A stretch of 36,725 nucleotides of DNA from Ilumatobacteraceae bacterium (lineage in GTDB: Bacteria > Actinomycetota > Acidimicrobiia > Acidimicrobiales > Ilumatobacteraceae): positions 1 through 36,725 of the forward strand of contig JALHOG010000055.1 of assembly GCA_022843125.1 (NCBI GenBank). Direction: 5' to 3'. The notes below the pieces were generated by a model. It had not been told where the DNA came from, ran no database searches, and worked only from the letters and a program-made list of their open reading frames with translations. Of the stretch, positions 8,477 to 15,917 are shown in pieces; position 1 is the first letter of the stretch, and every line of letters begins with the position of its first letter. The position numbers and the translations under genes were made by a program.

Positions 8477-8618
8477 CGCGATGCGGGCGCAGTCCGGTTC
8501 CGCACCGATGGCAAGAGCCTCGCCGCCTACCGTGCTGATCGCCTCATCGGCTTCACGCGGACAAGCATCGAAGCGCCGTTCCGCGCTCCTGACTCAACCT
8601 CGGCCGACGCGCGTTCTC

Positions 8619-8670
8619 GAGCGCGCGTTCTGCTCGGATCGCGTATCTCGGAGAGGGCGCATAGCGGCAG
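8619..8670 (-). repeat. Cassette-array repeat copy R1
   Basis: Read on the minus strand, this copy begins CTGCCGCTATGCGCCC and ends in CGCGCTC, matching the two ends of the ~75-bp intergenic repeat seen between the neighbouring small genes. The middle is diverged and shorter. It starts 19 bp after the stop codon of the 55-residue gene. Confidence 0.5.
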
Positions 8671-8689
8671 TTCGGGCGCGTGTGGGACC

Positions 8690-8857
8690 TCAACCCCGAT
8701 GTTGACGAACGCAGTCGAGCAGCCAGTGCGCTAGCGCCTCGGCCGCGTCGTCCGTGAGCTCGCCGGGGTCGCCCTCGTCAGTAGCCGCCTTCAGCATGAT
8801 GACTTCTTGGTCGACGAACGCATACACGTCGCCCCACTGGAAAGGCTGCTCGTCCAT
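8690..8857 (-). CDS. Small acidic hypothetical protein
   Basis: The product is 55 residues from ATG 8857: MDEQPFQWGDVYAFVDQEVIMLKAAT, then an acidic helical tail (DEGDPGELTDDAAEALAHWLLDCV). It is not recognised. The open frame extends further upstream, but those codons fall in the repeat and in sequence without coding character. The acidic composition and small size would suit an antitoxin, immunity or anti-restriction protein, but nothing proves this. It sits between repeats R1 and R2, the last gene of the minus-strand array. Confidence 0.55.
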   Translation of the reverse strand: MDEQPFQWGDVYAFVDQEVIMLKAATDEGDPGELTDDAAEALAHWLLDCVRQHRG

Positions 8858-8893
8858 GGTCACCAGGCTCGCAGACGCGCCACATAGCGGCAG
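8858..8893 (-). repeat. Cassette-array repeat copy R2 (short)
   Basis: On the minus strand this copy opens with CTGCCGCTATGTGGCGCG and then runs straight into the ATG of the 55-residue gene. It keeps the conserved left end of the repeat and lacks the central GTCGTTCTGCG block. Confidence 0.5.
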
Positions 8894-8943
8894 ATAGGGC
8901 GCGCCTCGGCCGTGTCGACACGCGCATGCTGCGGGCGTCACGG

Positions 8944-9372
8944 TCACCAGATGACGAGCCCGCAACCGGCTTGCCGTGCGAAGTCAATGGCCCGGAGCAG
9001 GTTGCTGACGTATCGCCTGACTGACTCCGACGGACTCACCCCGCCCCATGCGTCGTACACGCGACTCGCGTCGCTCGTTTGAACCACCACCGCGCCTGGC
9101 CCAGGAACTGACGGGTCAAAGAGCTGTGCGGCGATGGTCTCGGCGGCGGCTTCGATACTGCGTGCTTCCAGCTCAAGTGCATCCAGATCGACGTGCCCGA
9201 CGTAGAGATCCTGTGAGGCCAGGCGCGGGATGAACTCAGCGCCGACACCTCGAACCGCCTCCGTACCCCACAATTCGACCCGGTACCGCTCGAAACCGAA
9301 CGACCAGTCGCCATCAGCGAGGTCGGGGCTGTCCTTCGTCGTGGGATCCCACGTCGAGATGCGGAGCGACAT
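8944..9372 (-). CDS. Hypothetical protein of the cassette array
   Basis: The product is 142 residues from ATG 9372, with GAAGGGAAGG upstream. I do not recognise the family. The N-terminal half is beta-rich (MSLRISTWDPTTKDS; WSFGFERYRVELWGTEAV; FIPRLASQDLYVGHVDL). The C-terminal half is helical and ends in a hydrophobic strand (SVRRYVSNLLRAIDFARQAGCGLVIW). There is no signal peptide and no membrane segment. The fold pattern and size resemble small immunity-like proteins from polymorphic toxin systems, but I cannot name a family. It is flanked by repeats R2 and R3. Confidence 0.65.
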   Translation of the reverse strand: MSLRISTWDPTTKDSPDLADGDWSFGFERYRVELWGTEAVRGVGAEFIPRLASQDLYVGHVDLDALELEARSIEAAAETIAAQLFDPSVPGPGAVVVQTSDASRVYDAWGGVSPSESVRRYVSNLLRAIDFARQAGCGLVIW

Positions 9373-9430
9373 GCGTACCTTCCCTTCGTCGAGGTGCCAT
9401 TCACGCGCTCGGCATGGCCTACGGCATCGC

Positions 9431-9505
9431 GAGCGCATAGTGCCCGGTCGTCGCTCACGACGCAAGCAGGCTGGCCGACGCAGAACGACGGGCGCGTAGC
9501 GGCAG
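9431..9505 (-). repeat. Cassette-array repeat copy R3 (75 bp)
   Basis: One of the two best full-length copies. Minus-strand order: CTGCCGCTACGCGCCC, GTCGTTCTGCG, GGCCAGCC, CTTGCG, GACGACCGGGCACTATGCGCTC. GCCCGTCGTT near one end pairs with the complement of CGACGACCGGGC near the other, giving 10 bp with one extra-helical C. It begins on the base after the TAG stop of the 75-residue gene (9506). Confidence 0.7.
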
Positions 9506-9733
9506 CTATTGAATGCGCCGCCTCAACTCATCGACCTCAGTTCGAAGGTGCTCGATGATGCGGGCACGAGACTCGGCTTCCTCATCCGAGTTCGGCACAA
9601 GCTCGATCCCGCGCTGTAGCTGCTGCTCGCGTCGCCAGAGAGTACGGCGCTCCTCACTCCAGTCGTCCCATCCAGCAGGTTTCCAGGCATTGCTTTCCGA
9701 GCCGCTGGACGCGTCGGGAACGTCGCTCTCCAC
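9506..9733 (-). CDS. Small charged helical protein
   Basis: The product is 75 residues from GTG 9733, the only in-frame start. It is not recognised. It is rich in Glu, Arg, Ser and Trp (WDDWSEERRTLWRREQQLQRG) and ends in a predicted coiled coil (AESRARIIEHLRTEVDELRRRIQ). There is no visible ribosome-binding site. The start codon abuts repeat R4 on one side and the stop abuts R3 on the other, so the gene exactly fills the space between two repeats. Confidence 0.5.
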   Translation of the reverse strand: MESDVPDASSGSESNAWKPAGWDDWSEERRTLWRREQQLQRGIELVPNSDEEAESRARIIEHLRTEVDELRRRIQ

Positions 9734-9808
9734 GAGCGCAGATTGCCCGGTCCGGATCCCCGGCGCAAGCGCGTCGGACGGCGCAGAACGACGAACTCAA
9801 TCAGGCAG
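9734..9808 (-). repeat. Cassette-array repeat copy R4 (75 bp)
   Basis: Same length as R3. Minus strand: CTGCCTGATTGAGTTC, GTCGTTCTGCG, CGCTTGCG, GACCGGGCAATCTGCGCTC. It exactly fills the space between the TAA stop of the 98-residue gene (9811-9809) and the GTG start of the 75-residue gene (9733). The left arm has diverged, so the outer stem is weaker than in R3 and R5. Confidence 0.7.
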
Positions 9809-10105
9809 TTACGCGCTCGTCTCGTCGGCGGCGTCGTCGAGGCAGCCGTCGCCGTCGTAGTGATAGTGGATGAGTGAGTTCGCGAGGTTGACGATCGCCC
9901 GTTTCAACTCTGGGCCGGTGTCGGCCGTGCCACGAAGGTCGCGGTACTCGTCATGTGCTGCGCTGATGACCTCCCACGCGAGGGACTCCAGCCTGTCGTG
10001 GTAGTCCTCTGAAGGAATCGCCGGCCGCCCGCACCGCTCGCACCGCCCGTCCACGTACGAGGTGCCTTCGCAGTTGGGGCATGAACGCTCGACGACAGGA
10101 TCCAC
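9809..10105 (-). CDS. Small zinc-ribbon hypothetical protein
   Basis: The product is 98 residues from GTG 10105. Residues ~7-25 hold two Cys pairs (CPNC ... CERCG), a zinc-ribbon pattern. A helical domain follows (YHDRLESLAWEVISAAHDEYRDL; ELKRAIVNLANSLIHYHYDGDGC) with an acidic end. Upstream codons in the same frame are repeat R7 and non-coding in character, so the shorter start was chosen; its ribosome-binding site is weak. The family is not recognised, and a nucleic-acid or protein-binding role is only suggested by the ribbon. The stop codon directly abuts repeat R4. Confidence 0.6.
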   Translation of the reverse strand: MDPVVERSCPNCEGTSYVDGRCERCGRPAIPSEDYHDRLESLAWEVISAAHDEYRDLRGTADTGPELKRAIVNLANSLIHYHYDGDGCLDDAADETSA

Positions 10106-10170
10106 CTTCGCAGAGTGCCTGCGCGCTGCTTCGCCGTGCAAGGGAGTTGCGACGCGATGCCGATCGGCAG
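10106..10170 (-). repeat. Cassette-array repeat copy R7 (diverged, 65 bp)
   Basis: Minus strand: CTGCCGATCGGC, GCGTCGC, CCCTTGCA, GGCACTCTGCGAAG, the same order of blocks as R3-R6 but with a shorter middle. It ends on the base before the GTG start of the 98-residue gene. Confidence 0.5.
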
Positions 10171-10207
10171 ATCGGCGTCCATCGGATCTCGCTACTCTCC
10201 CCAACCG

Positions 10208-10300
10208 ATGGACACAAACCTCGTCGTGGCCGGTTCGCTGTGGTGGCTCACGATTCTTGGGGTAGCGATCTACGTGCGGCGCCGACGACCACGGCGTTAG
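10208..10300 (+). CDS. 30-residue single-TM small protein (plus strand)
   Basis: A short frame encodes MDTNLVVAGSLWWLTILGVA followed by IYVRRRRPRR: one membrane helix, then a strongly basic end, which predicts N-out/C-in topology. TACTCT at 10193-10198 lies nine bases before the ATG and could be the -10 box of a leaderless transcript. It is the only plus-strand gene in the array and is bounded by repeats R7 and R8. Size and composition resemble type I toxins or small membrane regulators; chance cannot be excluded. Confidence 0.4.
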   Translation: MDTNLVVAGSLWWLTILGVAIYVRRRRPRR

Positions 10301-10316
10301 ACGCACCGAGCGGCAG
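10291..10316 (-). repeat. Cassette-array repeat copy R8 (partial)
   Basis: Only the left end is clear: CTGCCGCTCGGTGCGTC on the minus strand, ten bases downstream of the stop of the Imm32-like gene. It overlaps the end of the plus-strand small ORF. It includes GTTAGAC on the plus strand, which looks like an attC core box, but no partner box was found. Confidence 0.35.
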
Positions 10317-10326
10317 ATCGGAGCGT

Positions 10327-10596
10327 TCAGTCGTGTCGCGTGATGATGATCGGTAGCGACGCCGTCGTGAGCGGGGCCACGTTGGGATCGAGATGAACGT
10401 GGACGCCCGGCGGAGCATGCTCATCGGAGATAGCGAGGCACCACCGAGCGAGGTCCCGCAAGCCAGCGGCGTCGCCAGCGATTACGACCTCGTGTTCGTC
10501 GAAGGTGACGGTCACGTTCCCACCCTCAACGTCGGCTACAGCTCCGCGGGTCGCGTCGTAGGGGCGGATCGTGAGGGTCACACCTGCGTCGGCCAC
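10327..10596 (-). CDS. Imm32-like small immunity-type protein
   Basis: The product is 89 residues from GTG 10596. The pattern is that of the Imm32 family of small alpha/beta proteins: VTVTFDEHEVVIAGDAAGLRDLARWCLAI in the middle, then a HVHLDPN motif near residue 70 and SLPIIITR at the end. Imm32 proteins were defined as predicted immunity proteins of polymorphic toxin loci, but many occur alone and none needs to have a toxin next to it. No toxin gene is adjacent here. A start at the next GTG (VTLTIRP) is possible. It sits between repeats R8 and R5 in the minus-strand array. Confidence 0.65.
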   Translation of the reverse strand: MADAGVTLTIRPYDATRGAVADVEGGNVTVTFDEHEVVIAGDAAGLRDLARWCLAISDEHAPPGVHVHLDPNVAPLTTASLPIIITRHD

Positions 10597-10620
10597 CCCG
10601 CCATTCTGGTAGACGCGACC

Positions 10621-10694
10621 CGCCCCGAATGCCCGGTCGTCGCTCCTTGCGCAAGCCGGCTGGCCAACGCAGAACAACGGGCGAATCGCGGCAG
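10621..10694 (-). repeat. Cassette-array repeat copy R5 (74 bp)
   Basis: Minus strand: CTGCCGCGATTCGCCC, GTTGTTCTGCG, TTGGCCAGCC, CTTGCGCAAG, GACGACCGGGCATTC. Compared with R3, the change GTCGTT to GTTGTT keeps the outer stem as a G-T pair. It begins on the base after the TAG stop of the membrane-protein gene (10695). Confidence 0.7.
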
Positions 10695-11153
10695 CTACGC
10701 ACGGCCGCGGGTGATGGCCAAGATGATCGGCGTCATCACCAGTGCCAGGCCGAGGAACCACAGCGGCCGCCATCGGTAGTCACTCGACGATGACACCAGT
10801 GAGCACGTGACGAGCGCGGCCGTGAAGAGCGCGGCGCACCCGACATCACGGAGTCGAACGTCGCGCACCGGCTTTGGCCGCGGGCTGGGCGTGTCGGGGT
10901 CGTAGGGCGGCGACGTACACCGAGCCAGCGCAAGCGCGGCGACCGCCGTGACACAGCAACCGAGCCCCGCCCACGTGAGCCACGAGGGTGCGGGCATGGA
11001 GACGTACTCGGTTCTGCGCGGTACTCGCACGAGAACCCACCCGGCCAGAAGGCCAGTCCCAGATGCGAGCAACGGAGCGACCACAGCGACGATCCGAGGC
11101 TGCCATCCCTGCATCGAACGAGGCGTCAGATACCACGGCCAGCGCGAGTTCAC
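10695..11153 (-). CDS. Small multi-pass membrane protein
   Basis: The product is 152 residues from GTG 11153, which has GAGG eight bases upstream; ATG 11114 would give 139 residues but has no ribosome-binding site. Four membrane segments are visible: IVAVVAPLLASGTGLLAGWVLV, WLTWAGLGCCVTAVAALALA, VGCAALFTAALVTCSLV and RPLWFLGLALVMTPIILAI. A Pro/Asp-rich cytoplasmic loop (SPPYDPDTPSPRPKPVRDVR) separates the two pairs. I do not recognise the family. It lies between repeats R5 and R6, with its stop directly against R5. Confidence 0.65.
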   Translation of the reverse strand: MNSRWPWYLTPRSMQGWQPRIVAVVAPLLASGTGLLAGWVLVRVPRRTEYVSMPAPSWLTWAGLGCCVTAVAALALARCTSPPYDPDTPSPRPKPVRDVRLRDVGCAALFTAALVTCSLVSSSSDYRWRPLWFLGLALVMTPIILAITRGRA

Positions 11154-11177
11154 GACCGCCGCCTCGACGACCACACG

Positions 11178-11254
11178 CAGCGCATAGTGCCCTGATGGTT
11201 GTGTTGATGCAAGGGCGCTGCGGCTGGCGCAGAACGACGAGCGTCGAGCGGCAA
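11178..11254 (-). repeat. Cassette-array repeat copy R6 (77 bp)
   Basis: Minus strand: TTGCCGCTCGACGCTC, GTCGTTCTGCG, CCAGCCGCAGC, CCCTTGCA, CAGGGCACTATGCGCTGCG. It lies between the end of the vapC-like remnant (11272) and the start of the membrane-protein gene (11153). Confidence 0.65.
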
Positions 11255-11271
11255 CTCGGCGCTCGCAGGAG

Positions 11272-11514
11272 TCAGCTCGGTCGCCGGACCGGAACCCCGG
11301 GGAAGTCCTCGAAGCCGGGCCGGTGCGAGGTGACCACAACCCGGCCAGTCGCGAGCGCTGTGGCGGCGATGATGAGGTCGTGGGCGCCGCCTGGTCGGCC
11401 GGCTGTGCGCACGGCGACGAGCAGCTGGGTGGGCGTTCGAGCGATGTCGATGTCGAGGAACGATGGGTTCCCCTCCGCCAGATCTCCGATGCGCCCGGCG
11501 TTCTGCGCGCGTGA
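11272..11514 (-). pseudogene. C-terminal remnant of a VapC-like PIN-domain toxin
   Basis: The 80-codon frame reads GDLAEGNPSFLDIDIARTPT, then GGAHDLIIAATALATGRVVV and TSHRPGFEDFPGVPVRRPS before TGA. The HDLIIAATAL block with its Asp and the TSxxxxFxxFPGV end are the last third of VapC-family PIN ribonucleases. The first two thirds, which carry the other catalytic acids, and any start codon are missing: a TGA at 11517-11515 closes the frame. No vapB antitoxin gene is visible upstream. It is the right-most unit of the repeat-bounded array, so the 5' part may have been lost when this end was rearranged. Confidence 0.7.
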
Positions 11515-11619
11515 TCACCCGACGCCGCCGCGCCCTCCTCGGGGTGTCGGTCCGGGCTCCGTCGTCGGCAGAACTGGTGATCGAGATGACTGTTACACCC
11601 CCCTGTCATGATGGTCTGC

Positions 11620-12927
11620 ATGAGCAACGTGTCGGTGATCGCAGCGGTCGAGGCCCTCGACGCAGCCGACCTCGCCGCGGCCGACACCGCTGTGTGCATC
11701 GACCTGTTGCGCGACGTCCGACGGACGCGGGGTTGGCTCGATGCGGTCGAGGCACGGATCTCGTCACGCATGCGCGAGCTGTCCACCGTCACGCCCGGCT
11801 CGGCCGGGCCGGCGGCGACCGCGGTCAGCGATCTCCACGGCGCGGTCGGCGGCGTCTCGGCCGCAGAGGGGCGGCGTCGTGAGCGGCGCTCCAAGGCGTT
11901 GGATGACGCGCCGTCGTTCGCGGACGCGCTCGAAACCGGAAAGATCGGCGCCGAACACGTCGACGCACTCGCCAACGCCACCACCGGCCTCGACGACACG
12001 ATCAAGGCCGAGCTGCTCGAGCAGCAGGAGTCGCTGTTGGCGGCTGCGGCATCGAAGACACCCGAAGAGTTCACCCGGGTGTGCCGCGACCGCATCCGGA
12101 AACTCGAACGCGATCACGGGATCTCACGCAACAAGCAACAACGCAACGACACCTACCTCCGCCGGAAAATCAACCGCGCCACCGGCATGACCGAAGGCCG
12201 CTTGGCGTTCCACCCCGAACTCGCCAACCAGATCTTCAACGCCATCGACCGCGAAATCGCGGCCATGATCGCAGCCGGTGAACGCGCCGGTGACCCCGAA
12301 TTCCTCGAACGGCGCTACCAACGCGACCGGCTCGCCGCCGAAGCACTCGGCCGCCTCGTCGCCGGCGGACACGACCGCGAACGACCCCTCGAAGCCGACG
12401 TCACCTACATCGTCGACCACGAAACCGCCGAAACTCGTCGGCTCCATGCCCACTCGATCTGCGAAACCGGCGACGGGATCCCCGTCCCACCCGAAAGCGT
12501 TCGTCGTGCGTTGTGCAACGGGTTCATCACCCCGGTCATTCTCGGCACCGACGGCGTCCCGATCAATGTCGGACGCACCCATCGCACCGCGACGCGCGCC
12601 CAACGCCGGGCGCTGCGGGCGATCTACCGGCACTGCGCCCACCACGGCTGCGACGTGCCGTTCGACCGCTGCGAAATCCACCACATCGACTGGTTCGAAC
12701 ACGGCGGCACCACCGACCTCCACAACCTCCTACCGCTCTGCTCACGACACCACCACCTCGTCCACGAAGGCGGCTGGACCATCCACCTCGCCCCAGACCG
12801 CACCCTCACCATCACCCGACCCGACGGGCAGCATCACGCCACCACCCGACCCGACATCCTCACCGAACACGAGGAGCCCGACGAGCCCGACGACGACCGT
12901 GAGCGACAACGAAGAACCGCAGCGTGA
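11620..12927 (+). CDS. DUF222/13E12-family HNH endonuclease-like protein
   Basis: This family is common and multicopy in actinobacteria, with a presumed nuclease role that is not well characterised. The helical DUF222 part spans about residues 1-300. The C-terminal HNH domain has CAHHGCDVPFDRCEIHHIDW around residues 345-365, followed by HGGTTDLHNLLPLCSRHHHLVHEGGW; these give the paired His and the Asn-His of the HNH site, and all key residues look intact. The start is uncertain: ATG codons at 11608, 11611 and 11620 are in frame and none has a Shine-Dalgarno sequence. CATGAT at 11607-11612 could be a -10 box for a leaderless start at 11620. Such genes often accumulate at variable loci, which fits the neighbouring array. 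Confidence 0.9.
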   Translation: MSNVSVIAAVEALDAADLAAADTAVCIDLLRDVRRTRGWLDAVEARISSRMRELSTVTPGSAGPAATAVSDLHGAVGGVSAAEGRRRERRSKALDDAPSFADALETGKIGAEHVDALANATTGLDDTIKAELLEQQESLLAAAASKTPEEFTRVCRDRIRKLERDHGISRNKQQRNDTYLRRKINRATGMTEGRLAFHPELANQIFNAIDREIAAMIAAGERAGDPEFLERRYQRDRLAAEALGRLVAGGHDRERPLEADVTYIVDHETAETRRLHAHSICETGDGIPVPPESVRRALCNGFITPVILGTDGVPINVGRTHRTATRAQRRALRAIYRHCAHHGCDVPFDRCEIHHIDWFEHGGTTDLHNLLPLCSRHHHLVHEGGWTIHLAPDRTLTITRPDGQHHATTRPDILTEHEEPDEPDDDRERQRRTAA

Positions 12928-13003
12928 CGCACGCTCCCGCAACCCGAACTCGCCACGAGCCAGGCACCTGCGTCGTCCCGGCGCGCCCCCGACGAGGCAC
13001 GCC

Positions 13004-15904
13004 TCAGCGGAGGCTGATCCGGTAGGCGAACTCGTAGCGGCCGGCGGCGAGGCGGTACTGCGGGAGCACGTCGGGGCCGCAGCTCGCGGTGCCGATCCCG
13101 CGGTGGGCCAGGTCGACGCACACGACCACCTCGTCACGGCGTCGCAGCTCCGTGGCGGTCGACGCCTCGAACAGATCGCTCGGGAGGTGCCGAGTTGCCG
13201 AGACGTGCAGCGCGACGGGCGACACCGCCTCGACCGACACCACCGCACCGCTGGCCGGGTCGACGAGGTCGAACCAGCGGCAGTCGGTACGCAGCCCGAA
13301 CTCCTGCGGCACGAGGTGGGGCGACTCGTCGAGCGGTGCTTCCCAGGTTCCGAGCATCGCCGACGCCGCCCGATCCGGGTAGTTCTCGTGCGGGCCGCGC
13401 CCGTACCAGCGCATCCGCTCGAAGCCGGCCGGCAGGGTGAACAGCACACCGATGCGCGGCAGATCGGCGAGATGGTCGGGCACGTCGACCACGTGGTGGT
13501 AGGTGGTGCCGGTCGCGTCCTCGCGGACCCGGACGGTGTGGCCGACGAGCTCGTCGGCAGGGAGCCGGTCGACCCCGGCCTCCTGCCAGATCCGGAGGCC
13601 CTGCCCACCCACGCGCAGCCGGACCGCGAGCTCGGGCATCAGCTTGAAGCCGTCGTTGTCGGTGGCGGCGCGCCACAGGTTGAGGCGCGGCGGCGACAGC
13701 AGCACCGTGGCGGCCTGGCCGCCCTCTCCGCGGGCCGGGAGGGGACGGCGTCGCTCGCGCAGCACGACCTGATCCCACGCGACGAGATGACCGGCCGGGG
13801 CGAACCACTGGTCGCGGCGGGTGGCCCAGCGCACCGTGAGCGCGGCGTCGACACCGGCGGCCGGCACCTCGCACGGCATCGGCACGACGACCGACGCATG
13901 CGGATCGATGTCGGGCAAGCGCAAGCGCCCCCGGCGAGCCACGACGCCGTCGACCACCAGCTCCCATCGCGCGTCCAGCCAGCCGAGGCCGACGAACGAC
14001 TGCCGGTTCTCGATCCGCAGTCCGCCACGCCCCCGCGCCACCGTCACTGGCCGGTGGACCCACGTCACCTCGCGCATCGCCGGGTGCGGGACCAGCTCGC
14101 TCGACATCAGGCCGTCGGCGACGAAGTTGCAGTCGTGCGGATCGTCCCCGAACTGGCCGCCGTACGCCAGGCGAGTGGTGCCGTCGAGGAGCGTCTGGCG
14201 GAGCGTGTGGTCCTTCCACTCCCACAGGAACCCGCCCTGCAGCAGGGGCGTGGTGGTGATCGCATGCCAGTAATCGGCGAGCGAGCCGTTCGAGTTGCCC
14301 ATCGCGTGGCTGTACTCGCACATGATGAGCGGGCGGTCCGAGCGCGAGTCGTTGCCGTAGGCGACGATCGACTCGATCGACGGGTACATCGGGCACACGA
14401 CGTCGGTGGCGTGACGGCCGCCGTCGACCCATCCCTCCACGCGGATCGCGTCCTCGTAGTGGAGCGGTCGGCTGGGGTCGGACCGGCGGATCCAGCCGGC
14501 GAGCGCATCGTGGTTGGGGCCGTAGCCGCTCTCGTTGCCGAGGCTCCACATCACGATGCACGGGTGGTTGCGATCACGCTGGACCATCCGGGCCCCGCGC
14601 TCCAACCACGTGTCGCGGTAGCGAGCGTCGTGGTTGAGGGAGTCGTTGTAGGCGTGGCTCTCGACGTTGGCCTCGGCGACCACGTAGAAGCCGAGCTCGT
14701 CGCACAGGTCGAGGAAGCGATGGTCGTTCGGGTAGTGGGCGGTGCGGATCGCGGTGATGTTGTGGGACCGCATGGCCACGAGGTCGGCGCGCATGTCGTC
14801 GACGGTGACGGCCTTGCCCCGGTCGGGGTGGTGGTCGTGGCGGTTGACGCCGAAGATCCAGATCGGTTGCCCGTTCACGAGCAGGTGCCCATCGCGCACC
14901 TCGACCCGTCGGAACCCGACCCGCTGCGACGTGGCTTCGACCACCGACCCGTCGGGTCGCGACAACTCGACCTGCACCCGGTACAGGGTCGGCGCCTCGG
15001 CGCTCCACGGCTGCACGCGCACCGCCGGGAACGACGCGACCACACGGTGGCCCTGGAACACATACGGCGCCGCATGGACGTGCGGCACCGGTGCCGACTG
15101 CACAGCGCCGAGCCGACGGCCGGCGAGCGTCTCGAGCCAGGTACGAACGACGTACCCCGCGCGCGGTTCGGCTGCGAAGCCGACGGTGGTCCGGACCGTC
15201 AGCGACCCGCGCCCGGCCTCCACGTCCCAGTCGGCGTCGGCCTCGACATCGGCGATGCCGTCCGGGCTGCGCGCCTCGATGTAGACGCTGCGATGCAGAC
15301 CGGCCATCCACCACTGGTCCTGGTCCTCGACGTAGCTCTGCGCGCTGTAGCGCACCACCACGATCGCGAGGTGGTTCTGACCGCCGACGATCAGATCGGT
15401 GATGTCGTACTCGCTCGGCAGCCGACTGTCGGTGCCGTAGCCGACGAAGCGATCGTTGAGGTACACCGCGTGAACGCTCTCGGCGCCCCCGATGTGCAGC
15501 ACGACTCGATGGCTGTGCCACCCGCGACCGACGGTGAACGAGCGGCGGTAGACGCCGGTCGGGTTCCGGTCCGGAAGGGCCGGCGGCGGCCCGGGGAACG
15601 GCATCTGGATGTTGGCGTAGTGCGGCCGATCCTCGTCGACCTGCATCGTCCAGTTCCCGGGGACGGCAACGCGGCGCCATTCGTCACCGTCACCAGCACC
15701 ATCACCGCCGCTGGGCGTCGGGCCGGTCACCGCTCCGGAAGTCACGGCGTCGGGGCGGTCGAAGAGCCGAAACGACCAGTCGCCGTCGAGAGACCGTCGT
15801 GCATCGTCGCCGACGGGGAGCGGGGCCCGCATCGGGATGCGATTGATCTGGATCTGGGTCGGGTCGACCCAGGGGCGCAGTTCGCCGATGACCGGGAGCG
15901 TCAT
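13004..15904 (-). CDS. lacZ: Beta-galactosidase, GH2 (LacZ type)
   Basis: The enzyme hydrolyses lactose and other beta-galactosides. The 966-residue product has the GH2 five-domain layout of LacZ: sugar-binding N-domain (about 40-220), immunoglobulin-like domain, TIM barrel (about 330-620) and the long C-terminal beta-sandwich. Key motifs are FGVNRHDHHPDRGKAV at about 350, the acid/base Glu in MWSLGNESGYG near 455, and the nucleophile Glu in IMCEYSHAMGNSNG near 529. It has no signal peptide, so it acts in the cytoplasm on imported sugar. It starts 13 bp after galT and is the last gene of the minus-strand series. It is convergent with the HNH gene. Confidence 0.96.
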   Translation of the reverse strand: MTLPVIGELRPWVDPTQIQINRIPMRAPLPVGDDARRSLDGDWSFRLFDRPDAVTSGAVTGPTPSGGDGAGDGDEWRRVAVPGNWTMQVDEDRPHYANIQMPFPGPPPALPDRNPTGVYRRSFTVGRGWHSHRVVLHIGGAESVHAVYLNDRFVGYGTDSRLPSEYDITDLIVGGQNHLAIVVVRYSAQSYVEDQDQWWMAGLHRSVYIEARSPDGIADVEADADWDVEAGRGSLTVRTTVGFAAEPRAGYVVRTWLETLAGRRLGAVQSAPVPHVHAAPYVFQGHRVVASFPAVRVQPWSAEAPTLYRVQVELSRPDGSVVEATSQRVGFRRVEVRDGHLLVNGQPIWIFGVNRHDHHPDRGKAVTVDDMRADLVAMRSHNITAIRTAHYPNDHRFLDLCDELGFYVVAEANVESHAYNDSLNHDARYRDTWLERGARMVQRDRNHPCIVMWSLGNESGYGPNHDALAGWIRRSDPSRPLHYEDAIRVEGWVDGGRHATDVVCPMYPSIESIVAYGNDSRSDRPLIMCEYSHAMGNSNGSLADYWHAITTTPLLQGGFLWEWKDHTLRQTLLDGTTRLAYGGQFGDDPHDCNFVADGLMSSELVPHPAMREVTWVHRPVTVARGRGGLRIENRQSFVGLGWLDARWELVVDGVVARRGRLRLPDIDPHASVVVPMPCEVPAAGVDAALTVRWATRRDQWFAPAGHLVAWDQVVLRERRRPLPARGEGGQAATVLLSPPRLNLWRAATDNDGFKLMPELAVRLRVGGQGLRIWQEAGVDRLPADELVGHTVRVREDATGTTYHHVVDVPDHLADLPRIGVLFTLPAGFERMRWYGRGPHENYPDRAASAMLGTWEAPLDESPHLVPQEFGLRTDCRWFDLVDPASGAVVSVEAVSPVALHVSATRHLPSDLFEASTATELRRRDEVVVCVDLAHRGIGTASCGPDVLPQYRLAAGRYEFAYRISLR

Positions 15905-15917
15905 TGCCGACAGGATG

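Noticed and set aside
10291..10303. GCGTTAGAC on the plus strand as a canonical integron attC core site
   Set aside because: The matching RYYYAAC box is not found at a suitable distance, and 7-base degenerate boxes occur often by chance.
11150..11518. A 122-codon minus-strand ORF with a GTG start
   Set aside because: Its translation is His/Arg/Pro-rich noise; the frame shifted by one gives a clear VapC C-terminus in the same place.
12928..13020. GCCTC-AGCG-GAGGC as a terminator between the HNH gene and lacZ
   Set aside because: The stem is only 5 bp and overlaps the lacZ stop codon; too weak to annotate.
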